Of a stretch of 64,000 nt of DNA, positions 41,027-49,874 are shown piece by piece. The stretch's first letter is position 1. Each line of letters begins with the position of its first letter. The notes beneath the pieces were generated by a model that had not been told where the DNA came from, ran no database searches, and saw only the letters and a program-made list of their open reading frames with translations. Position numbers and translations under genes: made by a program. Origin of the DNA: CAZNKU01 sp045541135 (GTDB lineage Bacteria; Bacillota; Clostridia; Monoglobales; Firm-18); assembly GCA_045541135.1 (NCBI GenBank), contig JAZQIO010000088.1, positions 1 through 64,000 of the forward strand. The letters run 5' to 3'.

Positions 41027-41578
41027 ATGAATTACGCTACAATTAAAAAAAATGACATTGCAAACGGTCCGGGAATACGTGTTTCCCTTTTTGTAAGCGG
41101 TTGCCGTCACAGATGCAAAAACTGTTTTAACAGCGAGGCATGGGATTTTAACTACGGCAAGGAATTTAACGATGCTGTTATTGGTGAAATAATAACAGCA
41201 CTAAAGCCCGACTATGTGGAGGGCATATCCCTTCTGGGCGGTGAACCCTTTGAACCTGAAAATCAGGAGGGACTTATTAAGCTGCTTGAAAAGGTGAGAA
41301 GTGAATTGCCCGGCAAAAACGTGTGGTGCTACACAGGCTTTACCTTTGAAAAGGATTTAATGAACGGCAGTGAAAATGCAAAAAAACTATTATCACTTAT
41401 TGATGTATTGGTAGACGGAAAGTTTGTTGAGGAACTAAAGGACGCTTCCCTTATCTTCCGTGGCTCTTCAAATCAGAATATAATAGACGTTCCGAAGTCA
41501 TTACAAGCCAAGTCAACAGTTTTACTTGCAGGCACCTGGAAGCGAAAAATGGGGTCTACAAATATATATGATGCATAA
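41027..41578 (+). CDS. nrdG: Anaerobic ribonucleotide reductase activating protein
   Basis: This protein of about 183 residues is a radical-SAM enzyme that installs the glycyl radical on NrdD. The cluster motif CRHRCKNCFN (CX3CX2C) is near 26-35, with NGPGIRVSLFVSGC before it and LLGGEPF near 71. The start at 41027 is preferred because AAGGATT precedes it; the frame extends upstream through the terminator without a site. The final codons form the first arm of the downstream terminator. Confidence 0.94.
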   Translation: MNYATIKKNDIANGPGIRVSLFVSGCRHRCKNCFNSEAWDFNYGKEFNDAVIGEIITALKPDYVEGISLLGGEPFEPENQEGLIKLLEKVRSELPGKNVWCYTGFTFEKDLMNGSENAKKLLSLIDVLVDGKFVEELKDASLIFRGSSNQNIIDVPKSLQAKSTVLLAGTWKRKMGSTNIYDA

Positions 41579-41616
41579 AAAAGTTGCAGTAATATTTTAC
41601 TGCAACTTTTTTATGC
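41573..41616. terminator. Bidirectional terminator between nrdG and the NSS transporter gene
   Basis: A perfect 20-bp stem (41573-41592 with 41597-41616) and a TATT loop have T-runs in both directions. It includes the nrdG stop codon and ends three bases from the stop codon of the convergent transporter gene. Confidence 0.92.
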
Positions 41617-41618
41617 TT

Positions 41619-42947
41619 TTAAAATGCAACTTTCATAAACAATGCTACACAGCAAAGAATTACTGCACATAAAACATACAGAAATTTGCCGCTGTAATAC
41701 CATATATTGCCGTGTGGTTTTGATGTTGCTTTATTAATCTCTTTAAGTAAATCCTTCTTTTTCATAACCCAGAACCAGGATATTGCACCAAGTGTTGCAC
41801 CTATTGGAATAATGTAAATTGAAACAATATCCATCCAGGGACCCCACTTGAAGATTGGTTCCATACCAAGACCAAAGCCTAGGCAAATAATGCTTATTAG
41901 CACAAGAACTGCAATTCTTCCAAGCTTTGGAAAACGGTTCTGCAATGATTCGCCAACTGCTTCAAACATATTTTGAAGTGAGCTTATACCTGCAAAAATC
42001 ATTGCTACATACAAAAATATCGCAAATACCTGACCAAATGGAATATCCTGAAGTATGCGTGGCAATGTAACAAATAAAAGCGACGGACCTGCACCAACAT
42101 CAAGACCGTATGCAAAGCAGGCAGGAATAATAACCAAAGCCGCAACCATAGCCGCTATTGTATCAAACAATGCTGTACGCCATGCAACACCAACTACATT
42201 TTCTTTATTACTTAAATATGCGCCGTAAACTATCATACCGCTACCGGTTACAGATAGCGAAAAGAATGCCTGACCCATAGCCCACACCCATGTCATTGGA
42301 TTTGCAAGAACCGACCAATCGGGTGTAAACATAAACTTGTAGCCTGCTGCCGCACCGGGCAAAAATGCAACACGTACAGCAAGAATTACAAATACAATAA
42401 AAAATACGGGCATCATAATTTTATTGGATTTTTCAATACTTTTTGCACTGAAAAGAAGTGTTAAAATTGTACCTGCTACCACAATTACATGGAACGGAAC
42501 AACAGAAAATGAGGTGGTTGAAAAGCTTTCAAACCAAGCGCCTGTATCTACTGCCATAAGTTCACCTGTAAGCGAGCTCCAGAAGGCCTTACAAACATAG
42601 GAAATAATTACTGCATATCCGATTGCTATACACATTGAACCTGCAAGCGGAAGCCAACCAAGTATACCACCTGCATTGCCCATACCCTTGCCTCTTGTTG
42701 CCCACGCATTTTTATAAGATCCAAGTGTACCGGTTTTTGAACGTCTGCCTATTGCATATTCGGCAGATAGCCCAACCGTGCTGAATAGTATAATGAAGAA
42801 CAGATATGCAACCAAAAATGCTCCTCCGCCATTTGCACCCATTTTTGCAGGAAAACCCCAGACATTTGCCATACCTACTGCAGAACCTACTGCAGAAAGT
42901 ACAAAACCCCAACGGTTTGAAAATTTCAACTGTTTATTTTGTGACAT
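41619..42947 (-). CDS. Sodium:neurotransmitter symporter family (NSS) transporter
   Basis: This 442-residue membrane protein has about eleven segments. The LeuT-type first helix reads GSAVGMANVWGFPAKMGANG, and GGGAFLVAYLFF follows; the unwound centre and sodium-binding residues lie here. MQAFFSLSVTGSGM-like segment GQAFFSLSVTGSGMIVYGAY is near 228-247. Bacterial members import amino acids or related amines with sodium. The substrate is unknown. It follows the PHP hydrolase gene by 37 bp on the same strand and may be cotranscribed with it. Confidence 0.88.
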   Translation of the reverse strand: MSQNKQLKFSNRWGFVLSAVGSAVGMANVWGFPAKMGANGGGAFLVAYLFFIILFSTVGLSAEYAIGRRSKTGTLGSYKNAWATRGKGMGNAGGILGWLPLAGSMCIAIGYAVIISYVCKAFWSSLTGELMAVDTGAWFESFSTTSFSVVPFHVIVVAGTILTLLFSAKSIEKSNKIMMPVFFIVFVILAVRVAFLPGAAAGYKFMFTPDWSVLANPMTWVWAMGQAFFSLSVTGSGMIVYGAYLSNKENVVGVAWRTALFDTIAAMVAALVIIPACFAYGLDVGAGPSLLFVTLPRILQDIPFGQVFAIFLYVAMIFAGISSLQNMFEAVGESLQNRFPKLGRIAVLVLISIICLGFGLGMEPIFKWGPWMDIVSIYIIPIGATLGAISWFWVMKKKDLLKEINKATSKPHGNIWYYSGKFLYVLCAVILCCVALFMKVAF

Positions 42948-42984
42948 AAATTTAATTCCTTTCTACACTGAATCATTTTAAAAA

Positions 42985-43812
42985 TTATATTTCAGACAAC
43001 TCACTGAAGTCGCCTTCTTCAAATCCCACCGATGTCAGAATTTTTTCTGTTTCAGCTATATTTCCTATATATTCTTTATGAGAATCCGAACCGTAAGTTA
43101 CAGGTATTCCCATTTCAAACTGTTCTCTTAAAAACTCTGCGTATTGTATACGGAATTTTTCGCTTGTTTTTGGTGAACATAAAATACCGTAATTACATTC
43201 CACATATTTTTTATTTTCTTTAACTGCCGCGGCAACATCCATCTTCATGGAACGTGGAATTACAGAAAAATCATCATACCAAAGTGCCTGACCGTTATAC
43301 CAGGGATGTCCAAGAATTGTAACCCTTTCATCACATGCAAGCCACATTTGCTGACGGTACCATTCCTTTATAGAAGCATCTATATCATCTTTTATAAATT
43401 TACTTCCCGGGCTGTCAACTCTCCAATGAGCAGCACCTATTGTATAGCGTACACCTGCATTTAAAAGCTGTTCCTTTGTAAGTGCAAGTTCTATGTCATA
43501 AGGTTTATCTGTAAGTGGTGCAACATATCCTTCATTTGAACCGTATTTTTCAATATAGTCATATTCAGGCTTTTCAATTGGTGTTAATTCAACACCCAAA
43601 ACAACTTCAGGATATTTAGCCTGATGCTCCTTAACATAATAAACGGATTTTTCGAAATCACTAAGAAACTTCCTATCATTATAGTTTACGTGGTCCGTAA
43701 CGCCAATGTTTACAAAACCAAATTCCCTCGTTTTCGCTACAATATCATCCAATGTTAGTGTCGCATCATATGAACACTCTGTGTGAATATGCCAGTCTGA
43801 TTTTATAATCAT
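42985..43812 (-). CDS. PHP-family metal-dependent hydrolase (histidinol-phosphatase-like)
   Basis: This 275-residue PHP-domain protein begins KSDWHIHTECSYDATLTLDD, with the metal ligands HIH at 7-9. VGVTDHVNYND is near 37-46, TIGAAHWRVD near 145, LGHPWY near 197 and TYGSDSHKEY near 240-249. It probably removes phosphate from a small phosphoester. It is related to the C-terminal half of the fusion at 1292-2878 but shares no obvious extra domain. True histidinol phosphatase is doubtful, as no his gene is near. Confidence 0.8.
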   Translation of the reverse strand: MIIKSDWHIHTECSYDATLTLDDIVAKTREFGFVNIGVTDHVNYNDRKFLSDFEKSVYYVKEHQAKYPEVVLGVELTPIEKPEYDYIEKYGSNEGYVAPLTDKPYDIELALTKEQLLNAGVRYTIGAAHWRVDSPGSKFIKDDIDASIKEWYRQQMWLACDERVTILGHPWYNGQALWYDDFSVIPRSMKMDVAAAVKENKKYVECNYGILCSPKTSEKFRIQYAEFLREQFEMGIPVTYGSDSHKEYIGNIAETEKILTSVGFEEGDFSELSEI

Positions 43813-43921
43813 ATTATCCGCTCCTTTATTTCAAATTTTATATTAAAAATACTGTATTATAAATATGCAACTCTAATTTATTATGATTTTATCATGTCAA
43901 GGACAAAAAATCTTCATACTC

Positions 43922-44260
43922 TTATTTATTAAAAAACTCATTCACATTGTACTCTTTATAGTTGTCTTCATCAACGGGATATGAATAATATATTGAAAAT
44001 TCTGTTTCTGATAACCATTTGCTTGAAAAAGGAACTGTTCCAAGCTTATACCATTTTGAAAACAAGCCTTTTTCCTTTATGTAAAAAGCACCACCATATC
44101 CGAAAGCACCTTTATCTATCCACCAACTAACTATTTGATAATCTCCATTTGGAGATTCATTTACAATAATTTCAAAACTTAAAAGGTCAAAAATCCCAAA
44201 TGATAGCATTGCGAAAACAAGTGTGATTACTAATACAACACCCAAAATTTTCTTTTTCAT
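43922..44260 (-). CDS. Small membrane-anchored or exported protein, unrecognised
   Basis: This 112-residue protein has an N-terminal hydrophobic segment (about residues 5-23, ILGVVLVITLVFAMLSFG). A short aromatic-rich beta domain follows: SPNGDYQIVSWWIDKGAFGY, GGAFYIKEKG, WYKLGTVPF and FSIYYSYPVDEDNYKEYN. The layout resembles small DUF5412-type exported proteins, but I am not sure of that family. No cysteine for a lipid anchor is seen. It has a good AAAGGAGATA site. The next bases upstream hold the hairpin mosaic, so its promoter is unclear. Confidence 0.6.
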   Translation of the reverse strand: MKKKILGVVLVITLVFAMLSFGIFDLLSFEIIVNESPNGDYQIVSWWIDKGAFGYGGAFYIKEKGLFSKWYKLGTVPFSSKWLSETEFSIYYSYPVDEDNYKEYNVNEFFNK

Positions 44261-44340
44261 TGTTATATCTCCTTTACCTCATATTCGCCATACATACTAT
44301 AAAGACTATATAATCCTGATGCCAAGTTTTTTAATGAATT

Positions 44341-44510
44341 GACAACTCCGTTGTCGTGAATTGACTATGTCATGAATTCTCGCTTTGCTCCATGAATTGA
44401 ATTGCCTTTACAATGCACCGCAAGGTGCAATTCATGAGCCGCAGGCTCAACTCATGAAATCTTTGATTTCGATTCATGCCAAAGGCAATTCATTGCGGTC
44501 TAAAGACCGC
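44341..44510. repeat. Mosaic of tiny hairpins joined by CATGAATT-like spacers
   Basis: At least six short inverted repeats lie in a row: GACAAC-GTTGTC (44341-44355), TGCACC-GGTGCA (44414-44429), TGAGCC-GGCTCA (44435-44449), GAAATC-GATTTC (44456-44470), GCC-GGC within 44478-44486, and GCGGTC-GACCGC (44495-44510). The stretches between them repeat CATGAATT or its complement AATTCATG. The stems differ in sequence while the spacers are alike. It fills most of the 297-base gap between the SDR gene and the small exported protein and holds no ORF of note. Confidence 0.75.
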
Positions 44511-44557
44511 ATATGATTTTGTCAAGTTAGTGATAAAAATGTAAATAAATAAAAAGT

Positions 44558-45358
44558 TTACGGTCTGAGACCCATGCCACCTTCAAGGGTTAGGGTTTCT
44601 CCGTTCATATATTTAAAATCAGGGGAAGCAAGTTGCACACAAACTCTGCCGATTTCAAGTTCAGAATCTCCGAAATGACCTGCCGGCGGAATTTTTACAT
44701 TTGCCTTAAATGCGTCAGGATATGCTTTTTCGAAATTCTCAAGCTGGGCAGTCCATGCAAGAGGACAAACAACATTTGTATTTATTCCATCCTTTGCCCA
44801 TTCGGTTGCAGCAACACGACTTAGTCCGCGGATAGCCTCTTTTGCAGCCGCATACGAACATTGGCCATAATTACCAAAAAGTCCTGCCCCTGATGCAAAG
44901 TTTATAACGCTTCCCTTTGTTTCTTTAAGGTATGGATAGCAGGCTTTCATATAATAAAATGTTGCATATACACCTGAATACATAGCAAGATTAAACTGTT
45001 CTGTTGTATGTTCCTGAATAGTGACACCTGATGCCGATGCTTGGGCATTATTAATAAGAACATCTATCCTTCCAAAAGTTTCAATCGTTTTTCCAACAAC
45101 TTCTTTTGCGATTGATTCATTATCATTTCCCTCTGAAATATCTGCAGGAAGTGCTAATACCTTTATGCCATATAGTTTTTCAAGCTCTTCCTTTGCCTTT
45201 TCAAGCTTGGCAGTATTTCTGCCTGTAATAACAAGATTTGCCCCTTCCTTAGCATAAGCGGTAGCAATTCCATATCCAATGGAACCGCATTTCCCATCCG
45301 AAAGAATCGCATATCCTGCACCAGTAATAAGTGCCGTCTTACCTTTTAAAAAACTCAT
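44558..45358 (-). CDS. Short-chain dehydrogenase/reductase
   Basis: This 266-residue SDR has the NAD(P) motif stretched, reading TGAGYAILSDGKCGSIGYGI at 12-31 rather than the compact TGxxxGIG. VLINNAQASASG is near 104-115, the catalytic serine region NFASGAGLFG near 152 and YAAAK near 168-172. LEGGMGL lies at the end. It reduces or oxidises a carbonyl or alcohol of unknown identity. An insertion in the cofactor loop is seen in some SDR subfamilies and does not suggest a broken gene. Confidence 0.85.
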   Translation of the reverse strand: MSFLKGKTALITGAGYAILSDGKCGSIGYGIATAYAKEGANLVITGRNTAKLEKAKEELEKLYGIKVLALPADISEGNDNESIAKEVVGKTIETFGRIDVLINNAQASASGVTIQEHTTEQFNLAMYSGVYATFYYMKACYPYLKETKGSVINFASGAGLFGNYGQCSYAAAKEAIRGLSRVAATEWAKDGINTNVVCPLAWTAQLENFEKAYPDAFKANVKIPPAGHFGDSELEIGRVCVQLASPDFKYMNGETLTLEGGMGLRP

Positions 45359-45477
45359 TTTAATTTCTCCTTTTTATTTTTTATAGAATAGATAATTTAC
45401 TCTACATTTTATTTTTTAGTTTGTTACAATTCAACATCTTTCCGTTTATGCTCGTATCATAATCGGAACAAAAATAA

Positions 45478-46233
45478 TTATTTTTTCGCAATAACTATGG
45501 GTTGATAAAAACCTGTTTCTTCAGGGAATTTCCATATCACACTACTACACCCGTCAGCGAGAAGTAAGTTAGTAAGTTCTTCCCTGCGGACCGCCCTGTA
45601 TTCACATTCAAATTTACTTGTTTTTAAAGATATATCGTCTTCAATAATATACTGAGTAAGTTTGTAATTATCTCCATTCCAATTCCAGGTTTGAAAAGAT
45701 ACCCTCTGCCCTTTTTCCGTTTTATGTATATATGGTGCAGAATATGGCGGCTTATTTTCAAGCAATGCATCATAATCTCTGATACTTGCAACAAACATAC
45801 CGCCCGATGCCATTTGGTTTGTTATACTCTTGATTGCCATTTCCATATCATTTTTTGTAAGCATATGCGGAAGTGCATTATCCATGGCAATAACAATGTC
45901 AAAATTCTTAGAAAAGGATGTTGATAACGTGCGAAAGTCGGCATTTTTAAAACAAATCTTCACATTATTTTCTATAGCTCGCCGTCTTGCTTCCTCAAGC
46001 TCTGCATCACTTATATCAGAAGCTGTTACATTATATCCCAAAGTGGCAAGTCCTACTGCTTGTGTTCCAATGCCACAGGCACAATCAAGAAGTTTGGATT
46101 TTTCATCATATCCGTTATCTTTAAATAACTTATCTAAAATTATGGATTGTTCTTTTATTGTGGCTTTCCAATCAAGAAAAAGTTTATCATATTGCGAAGC
46201 CAGATTATCATAAAAGCTCTGTATGATATCCAT
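45478..46233 (-). CDS. Class I SAM-dependent methyltransferase
   Basis: This 251-residue protein has the SAM-binding motif LLDCACGIGTQAVGLATLGY near 47-66, the acidic ASDISDAEL near 71, ICFKNADFRTLS near 93-104 and IVIAMDNALPHML near 112. The layout resembles glycine/sarcosine-type small-molecule methyltransferases. The substrate is unknown. The gene lies alone between the SDR and the M20 peptidase genes, all on the minus strand. Confidence 0.85.
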   Translation of the reverse strand: MDIIQSFYDNLASQYDKLFLDWKATIKEQSIILDKLFKDNGYDEKSKLLDCACGIGTQAVGLATLGYNVTASDISDAELEEARRRAIENNVKICFKNADFRTLSTSFSKNFDIVIAMDNALPHMLTKNDMEMAIKSITNQMASGGMFVASIRDYDALLENKPPYSAPYIHKTEKGQRVSFQTWNWNGDNYKLTQYIIEDDISLKTSKFECEYRAVRREELTNLLLADGCSSVIWKFPEETGFYQPIVIAKK

Positions 46234-46318
46234 ACGGATACTCCTTTCAGCATTTCAATTTTTAGTCAAATTACGACATCCTTACTGTAAAAAATCATAC
46301 TGATATCTTTTTTTAAAA

Positions 46319-47467
46319 TTATATACAATAAATAACTGCGGCAAGTCTTTTGGCGGATTCACCCACAGACTTAAGTTCAATATATTCATTAATGGAATGA
46401 ATGTTACGTCCCTCTGTACCGATGCAGTCAACACACGGGATTTTGCATTCTGTTACGTATGCCGCATCAGAACCGCTAAGGTTTTTTCTTGCCTTTAATA
46501 CAGGCAAGTCATTTTCCGAATATATTTCATTCATTATTTTCAAAAGTTCATAATTTTTTTCCGAATAAGGCATTGCAGGTCGGTAGCTTACTTCCTTTGC
46601 TATACAACTGCAGCCCTCTACATATGTGGTATTTGCAACCTTGTCCAGGTATTTTCTTGCTTCTGAAAGCTCCTCAGGTGTAGAAAAGCGAATATCTGCA
46701 TAAAATGTACATTTTTCCGCAACGGTATTTGGTGTTGTGCCACCGTATATAACACCGCAATTACATGTAGTACCATCGGGGTTTTTTAGTTTTTCAAGTT
46801 CTATTATTTTATATGCAGCCTCTGCAACTGCATTTGCCGCCTCATGACAACGTGATGAATGCAGTGCCTTACCCTGCACATCAAACAAATAGCGAAGTAT
46901 CCCTTTGCGTTCAAGCACCAAAGTATTTTTTACATAGCCTTCCAAATTTAAAAATGCAATGGAATTTTCAGCTCTTTTACAGATATAATTTATGGTTGCC
47001 CTTCCACTTAAGGAGCTTCCCACTTCTTCATCAGACTGCAACAAAAGCTGTACGGGACGTGAGTTAAAACCACATTGTTCCAATGCATCCATAGCTAAAA
47101 GTGCCGCAACGGTACCACCCTTACAATCCATAACACCCGGGCCGTACATATTATTTTCATCACGTCTTACTGCAGGGTTACCAAATGAGCCAACAGGATG
47201 TACAGTATCCATATGTCCTGAAAGGCTTACAGGGTTACCCTCTGCATCGGGATTTAAGGTAATGCACACAACATTACCCGAAACAGGCTGTTCAAAAATC
47301 TCTACTTTCCAACCACGCTTTTCGGCAAAATCGACGAAGTAATTTCCAACAGCATCAACGCCCTCTTTGAAGCTGGTGGGACTTTCTATATTACACACCT
47401 CTTCAAGCACATCAATATACTTTTCGCTAAGCTCATCAATTTTTTTAAAAAGCAATTCACATTTCAT
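46319..47467 (-). CDS. M20-family metallopeptidase (carboxypeptidase G2-like)
   Basis: This 382-residue zinc peptidase has SGHMDTVHPVGSF near 83-95 with the first metal ligand, GPGVMDCKGGTVAALLAMDA near 107-126 and LQSDEEVGSSLSGR near 142-155 with the catalytic glutamate. A dimerisation lid lies between about 185 and 295, and a final histidine is in RNIHSINEYI. Such enzymes remove a C-terminal amino acid or deacylate N-acyl amino acids. It starts 10 bp after the propeller gene, as the third member of the 49782-46319 operon. Confidence 0.87.
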   Translation of the reverse strand: MKCELLFKKIDELSEKYIDVLEEVCNIESPTSFKEGVDAVGNYFVDFAEKRGWKVEIFEQPVSGNVVCITLNPDAEGNPVSLSGHMDTVHPVGSFGNPAVRRDENNMYGPGVMDCKGGTVAALLAMDALEQCGFNSRPVQLLLQSDEEVGSSLSGRATINYICKRAENSIAFLNLEGYVKNTLVLERKGILRYLFDVQGKALHSSRCHEAANAVAEAAYKIIELEKLKNPDGTTCNCGVIYGGTTPNTVAEKCTFYADIRFSTPEELSEARKYLDKVANTTYVEGCSCIAKEVSYRPAMPYSEKNYELLKIMNEIYSENDLPVLKARKNLSGSDAAYVTECKIPCVDCIGTEGRNIHSINEYIELKSVGESAKRLAAVIYCI

Positions 47468-47477
47468 TTATATCACC

Positions 47478-48992
47478 CTACCACTCGTAGTCCTTATTCA
47501 TCAAATCCGATTCATACACATATAGTGTGCCATAGCTCCAGTTATAATCCGAAGCATTATGGCGGTCAAAAGTAATCCACATATACTTTGTACGTGTGCC
47601 GCAGGGAACAGGTATAATAGTGCCCCAGCCCCGAAATCCACCATCGTCAAAATCACATTTTAAGTGTGTACATTTTGTGAAATCCTTTGCATCGTATACG
47701 TTATACTGTGCACGTTTATCAAAATTTGCACCGCATACAAAATATCTTTTGCCTCCAACCCTTGTAAACATACCACCTGTTACGGCATCGCCAAAGGTTT
47801 TGGAAACAAACTTATAGCCCACAAAAGGCTTTTCGGATTCAAATAGAAAATAGCTGTATTTCCCGTCTTGAAGTCTGTCACTTCTACAAATTGTCATATA
47901 CCATTTGCCCGATTTCTTATCAAAATACATATCCGGGTCTTCGTCGCCTTCTCTGGCGAAAAAGTCAGTATCCTTACTGCCCTCTTTTTTATCCATAAGC
48001 GTTATATCTATAACATTTATTCCAAAACGCGGGTCATTTTCAAACTGTGCATAGCCTAAAATATGTCCGTGTGAAAATGATGCCATCCATATTTTCCAGT
48101 TATTTTCGTTTCTGTCATATATTAAAGACGATGCAACGTCACCGCACCAGTCACCGTCCCCCATATCAAAAAGCAACACGCCTTCAAGATTAAAGTCGCA
48201 GGTTGACGGATTCCAGGAAAGTACACTCTGATACATTTCGAAGCCAAGTCTTGAAGTCATAGTCATATAAAGCTTGCCATTTTCCATAAGTGGCTGACCG
48301 TCTTCAAAGCGTATGGGCTTCATATCAGCCTGTGACATACCTGCATCAATATACATTTCCGTTTTTAATATTTCAACACTTCCCAAACCTTCAAAACCGA
48401 CGTACAATGATACAGTTGTATTTTTGAATACACTTTCATTTTTAAGAGCAGAAAAACCCTCCAAACGAAAAAATGCAACTTTTTTAATACAATTATCATA
48501 ACGAACAAATATATCAAGTCTGTCACCGTGATGACTTGTAACAACAAGTGACATATTTTCTTTATATTCAATTTCTTCCTCTGTTACTTTTACAGCATTT
48601 CCGTCTATGGAATAAAAAAACTGTACCGCAGAACCAACACGTTTCAGAAAAACATCAAAGGCTTTACCGATTTTTTCGCAGTTAACAGACACACCGACAC
48701 AGGCACCGTCACTTATGTTATTTGCAGTAACTTCATATGTAGCAAATGGTACATACTGCCCTATAAGTCTTTTAACAAATGATTTTTCAAAAGCTTTTGC
48801 AATATACTTATTTTCACATATCGCTTCTTCAACATTGCCCGATGATTCAATGACAGGATAGGCATTTCCCCTGTCGGTTGTAATCCAGTCCTTTGTAAAC
48901 GTCATTTTAGCAAGATTAAGCTTTGTGTTTTTAAACAGATTTACACAGAATTTACGTTTAAAAGTCATACTTTCAAATTCATTTTGTTTCAT
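47478..48992 (-). CDS. Cytosolic beta-propeller protein, glycosidase (GH43/GH32)-like
   Basis: This protein of about 504 residues has two parts: an N-terminal beta-sandwich (about 60-195) and a C-terminal bladed propeller. Propeller blades carry motifs such as MGDGDWCGDVASSLIYD, DEDPDMYFDKKSGKWYMTIC, VTGGMFTRVGGKRYFVCG and FRGWGTIIPVPCG. The D-P-D-x-x-x-D-x-x-x-x-x-W-Y-M pattern is typical of GH43/GH32/GH117-type propellers. No signal peptide is present, so it would act on imported sugars. The start is the ATG at 48992, which overlaps the MBL gene end by 14 bases; a GTG at 49001 is possible. No family is assigned with confidence. Confidence 0.65.
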   Translation of the reverse strand: MKQNEFESMTFKRKFCVNLFKNTKLNLAKMTFTKDWITTDRGNAYPVIESSGNVEEAICENKYIAKAFEKSFVKRLIGQYVPFATYEVTANNISDGACVGVSVNCEKIGKAFDVFLKRVGSAVQFFYSIDGNAVKVTEEEIEYKENMSLVVTSHHGDRLDIFVRYDNCIKKVAFFRLEGFSALKNESVFKNTTVSLYVGFEGLGSVEILKTEMYIDAGMSQADMKPIRFEDGQPLMENGKLYMTMTSRLGFEMYQSVLSWNPSTCDFNLEGVLLFDMGDGDWCGDVASSLIYDRNENNWKIWMASFSHGHILGYAQFENDPRFGINVIDITLMDKKEGSKDTDFFAREGDEDPDMYFDKKSGKWYMTICRSDRLQDGKYSYFLFESEKPFVGYKFVSKTFGDAVTGGMFTRVGGKRYFVCGANFDKRAQYNVYDAKDFTKCTHLKCDFDDGGFRGWGTIIPVPCGTRTKYMWITFDRHNASDYNWSYGTLYVYESDLMNKDYEW

Positions 48993-49782
48993 AATAATCA
49001 CCCGAAAAATATTCTCTTACCGCCGTTACGACGTGCACACCAAGTGTGGGAAGTTTATCTGTGTTGTTATATATATTGCAGATTTTCTCATCATCCGCAC
49101 CGGAATTTTCAGTAATCAAGTCTTTTATTTTATACAGCGGTTCAACACACATATCCAAAGCGTATAAAACCTCTTTCTTTCCGCTGTACATATGACCACA
49201 TGGGTGATAGTCGTGTGCTGTAAGGATTGTATCTATATCCATTGAGCGAAGTTTATCAACAGCATTTATATGTTCACCGATTAAACGTATATTTGCTCCC
49301 CACTTTCCGGAACCATAAATTCCGTAAAGCTGCAGACTGTCACCGCTGATTAATGTTTTTGTGCGGGTATCTAAAACGCCGCTTGAATCTTTGGTATGAC
49401 CGGGTATTGTTACAAGTTTTAGTACGTTTAAAAAAACGTCACCGTCTTCAAGAGCAACAACATTAAAACCGGCATATTCCTCTTTAAGCTTTGAACTGCG
49501 TGAAAGTATGCAAACATCCGGATATGTTTCCAGCAGTTTTTTAAGTCCGCCTGCGTGATCACCGTGTTTATGAGATATAAAAATATACTTAAGCATATCT
49601 TTGGTAACCTTTAGTTCTTTAAGGAAAGGTATTATGTAATTTTCAACATCCTCATCAAAGGTTGCTGTATCAAAAAGTACTACACCCTCGGGAGTATGTA
49701 CAGTATACACTGTGGTATAAATGTCCTTAAAGGGTATTTCAAGTCTGTAAATACCATCATTTATTTTTTCGTATTTTTCCAT
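48979..49782 (-). CDS. Metallo-beta-lactamase-fold hydrolase
   Basis: This 267-residue MBL-fold enzyme has the zinc motif SHKHGDHAGG near 70-79, IPGHTKDSSG near 126-135, GDSLQLYG near 148 and TAHDYHPCGH near 191-200 with the last metal histidine. Relatives hydrolyse lactones, thioesters or other small molecules. It leads a three-gene operon with the propeller protein and an M20 peptidase, immediately downstream of the giant lyase genes. Cleavage of a sugar lactone or conjugate is a reasonable inference from place, but there is no direct proof. Confidence 0.8.
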   Translation of the reverse strand: MEKYEKINDGIYRLEIPFKDIYTTVYTVHTPEGVVLFDTATFDEDVENYIIPFLKELKVTKDMLKYIFISHKHGDHAGGLKKLLETYPDVCILSRSSKLKEEYAGFNVVALEDGDVFLNVLKLVTIPGHTKDSSGVLDTRTKTLISGDSLQLYGIYGSGKWGANIRLIGEHINAVDKLRSMDIDTILTAHDYHPCGHMYSGKKEVLYALDMCVEPLYKIKDLITENSGADDEKICNIYNNTDKLPTLGVHVVTAVREYFSGDYYETK

Positions 49783-49842
49783 TATTTAAAACCTCCGACT
49801 TATGCCGTTATTATACCATATACGAAAGTAAACTTCAACAAA

Positions 49843-49869
49843 AAAAGTACGGCAAAAAGCCGTACTTTT
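49843..49869 (-). terminator. Terminator of giant lyase gene 1
   Basis: An 11-bp stem AAAAGTACGGC / GCCGTACTTTT is followed on the minus strand by a T-run. It separates the lyase gene from the MBL gene. Confidence 0.85.
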
Positions 49870-49874
49870 AAGTA

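Noticed and set aside
42985..43812. Assignment as histidinol phosphatase hisK
   Set aside because: The PHP fold fits, but there are no histidine genes around and the family is functionally mixed.
44341..44510. CRISPR-like repeat array
   Set aside because: The repeated linkers are only about 8 bases, spacing is irregular, and the unlike parts are hairpin stems and not spacers.
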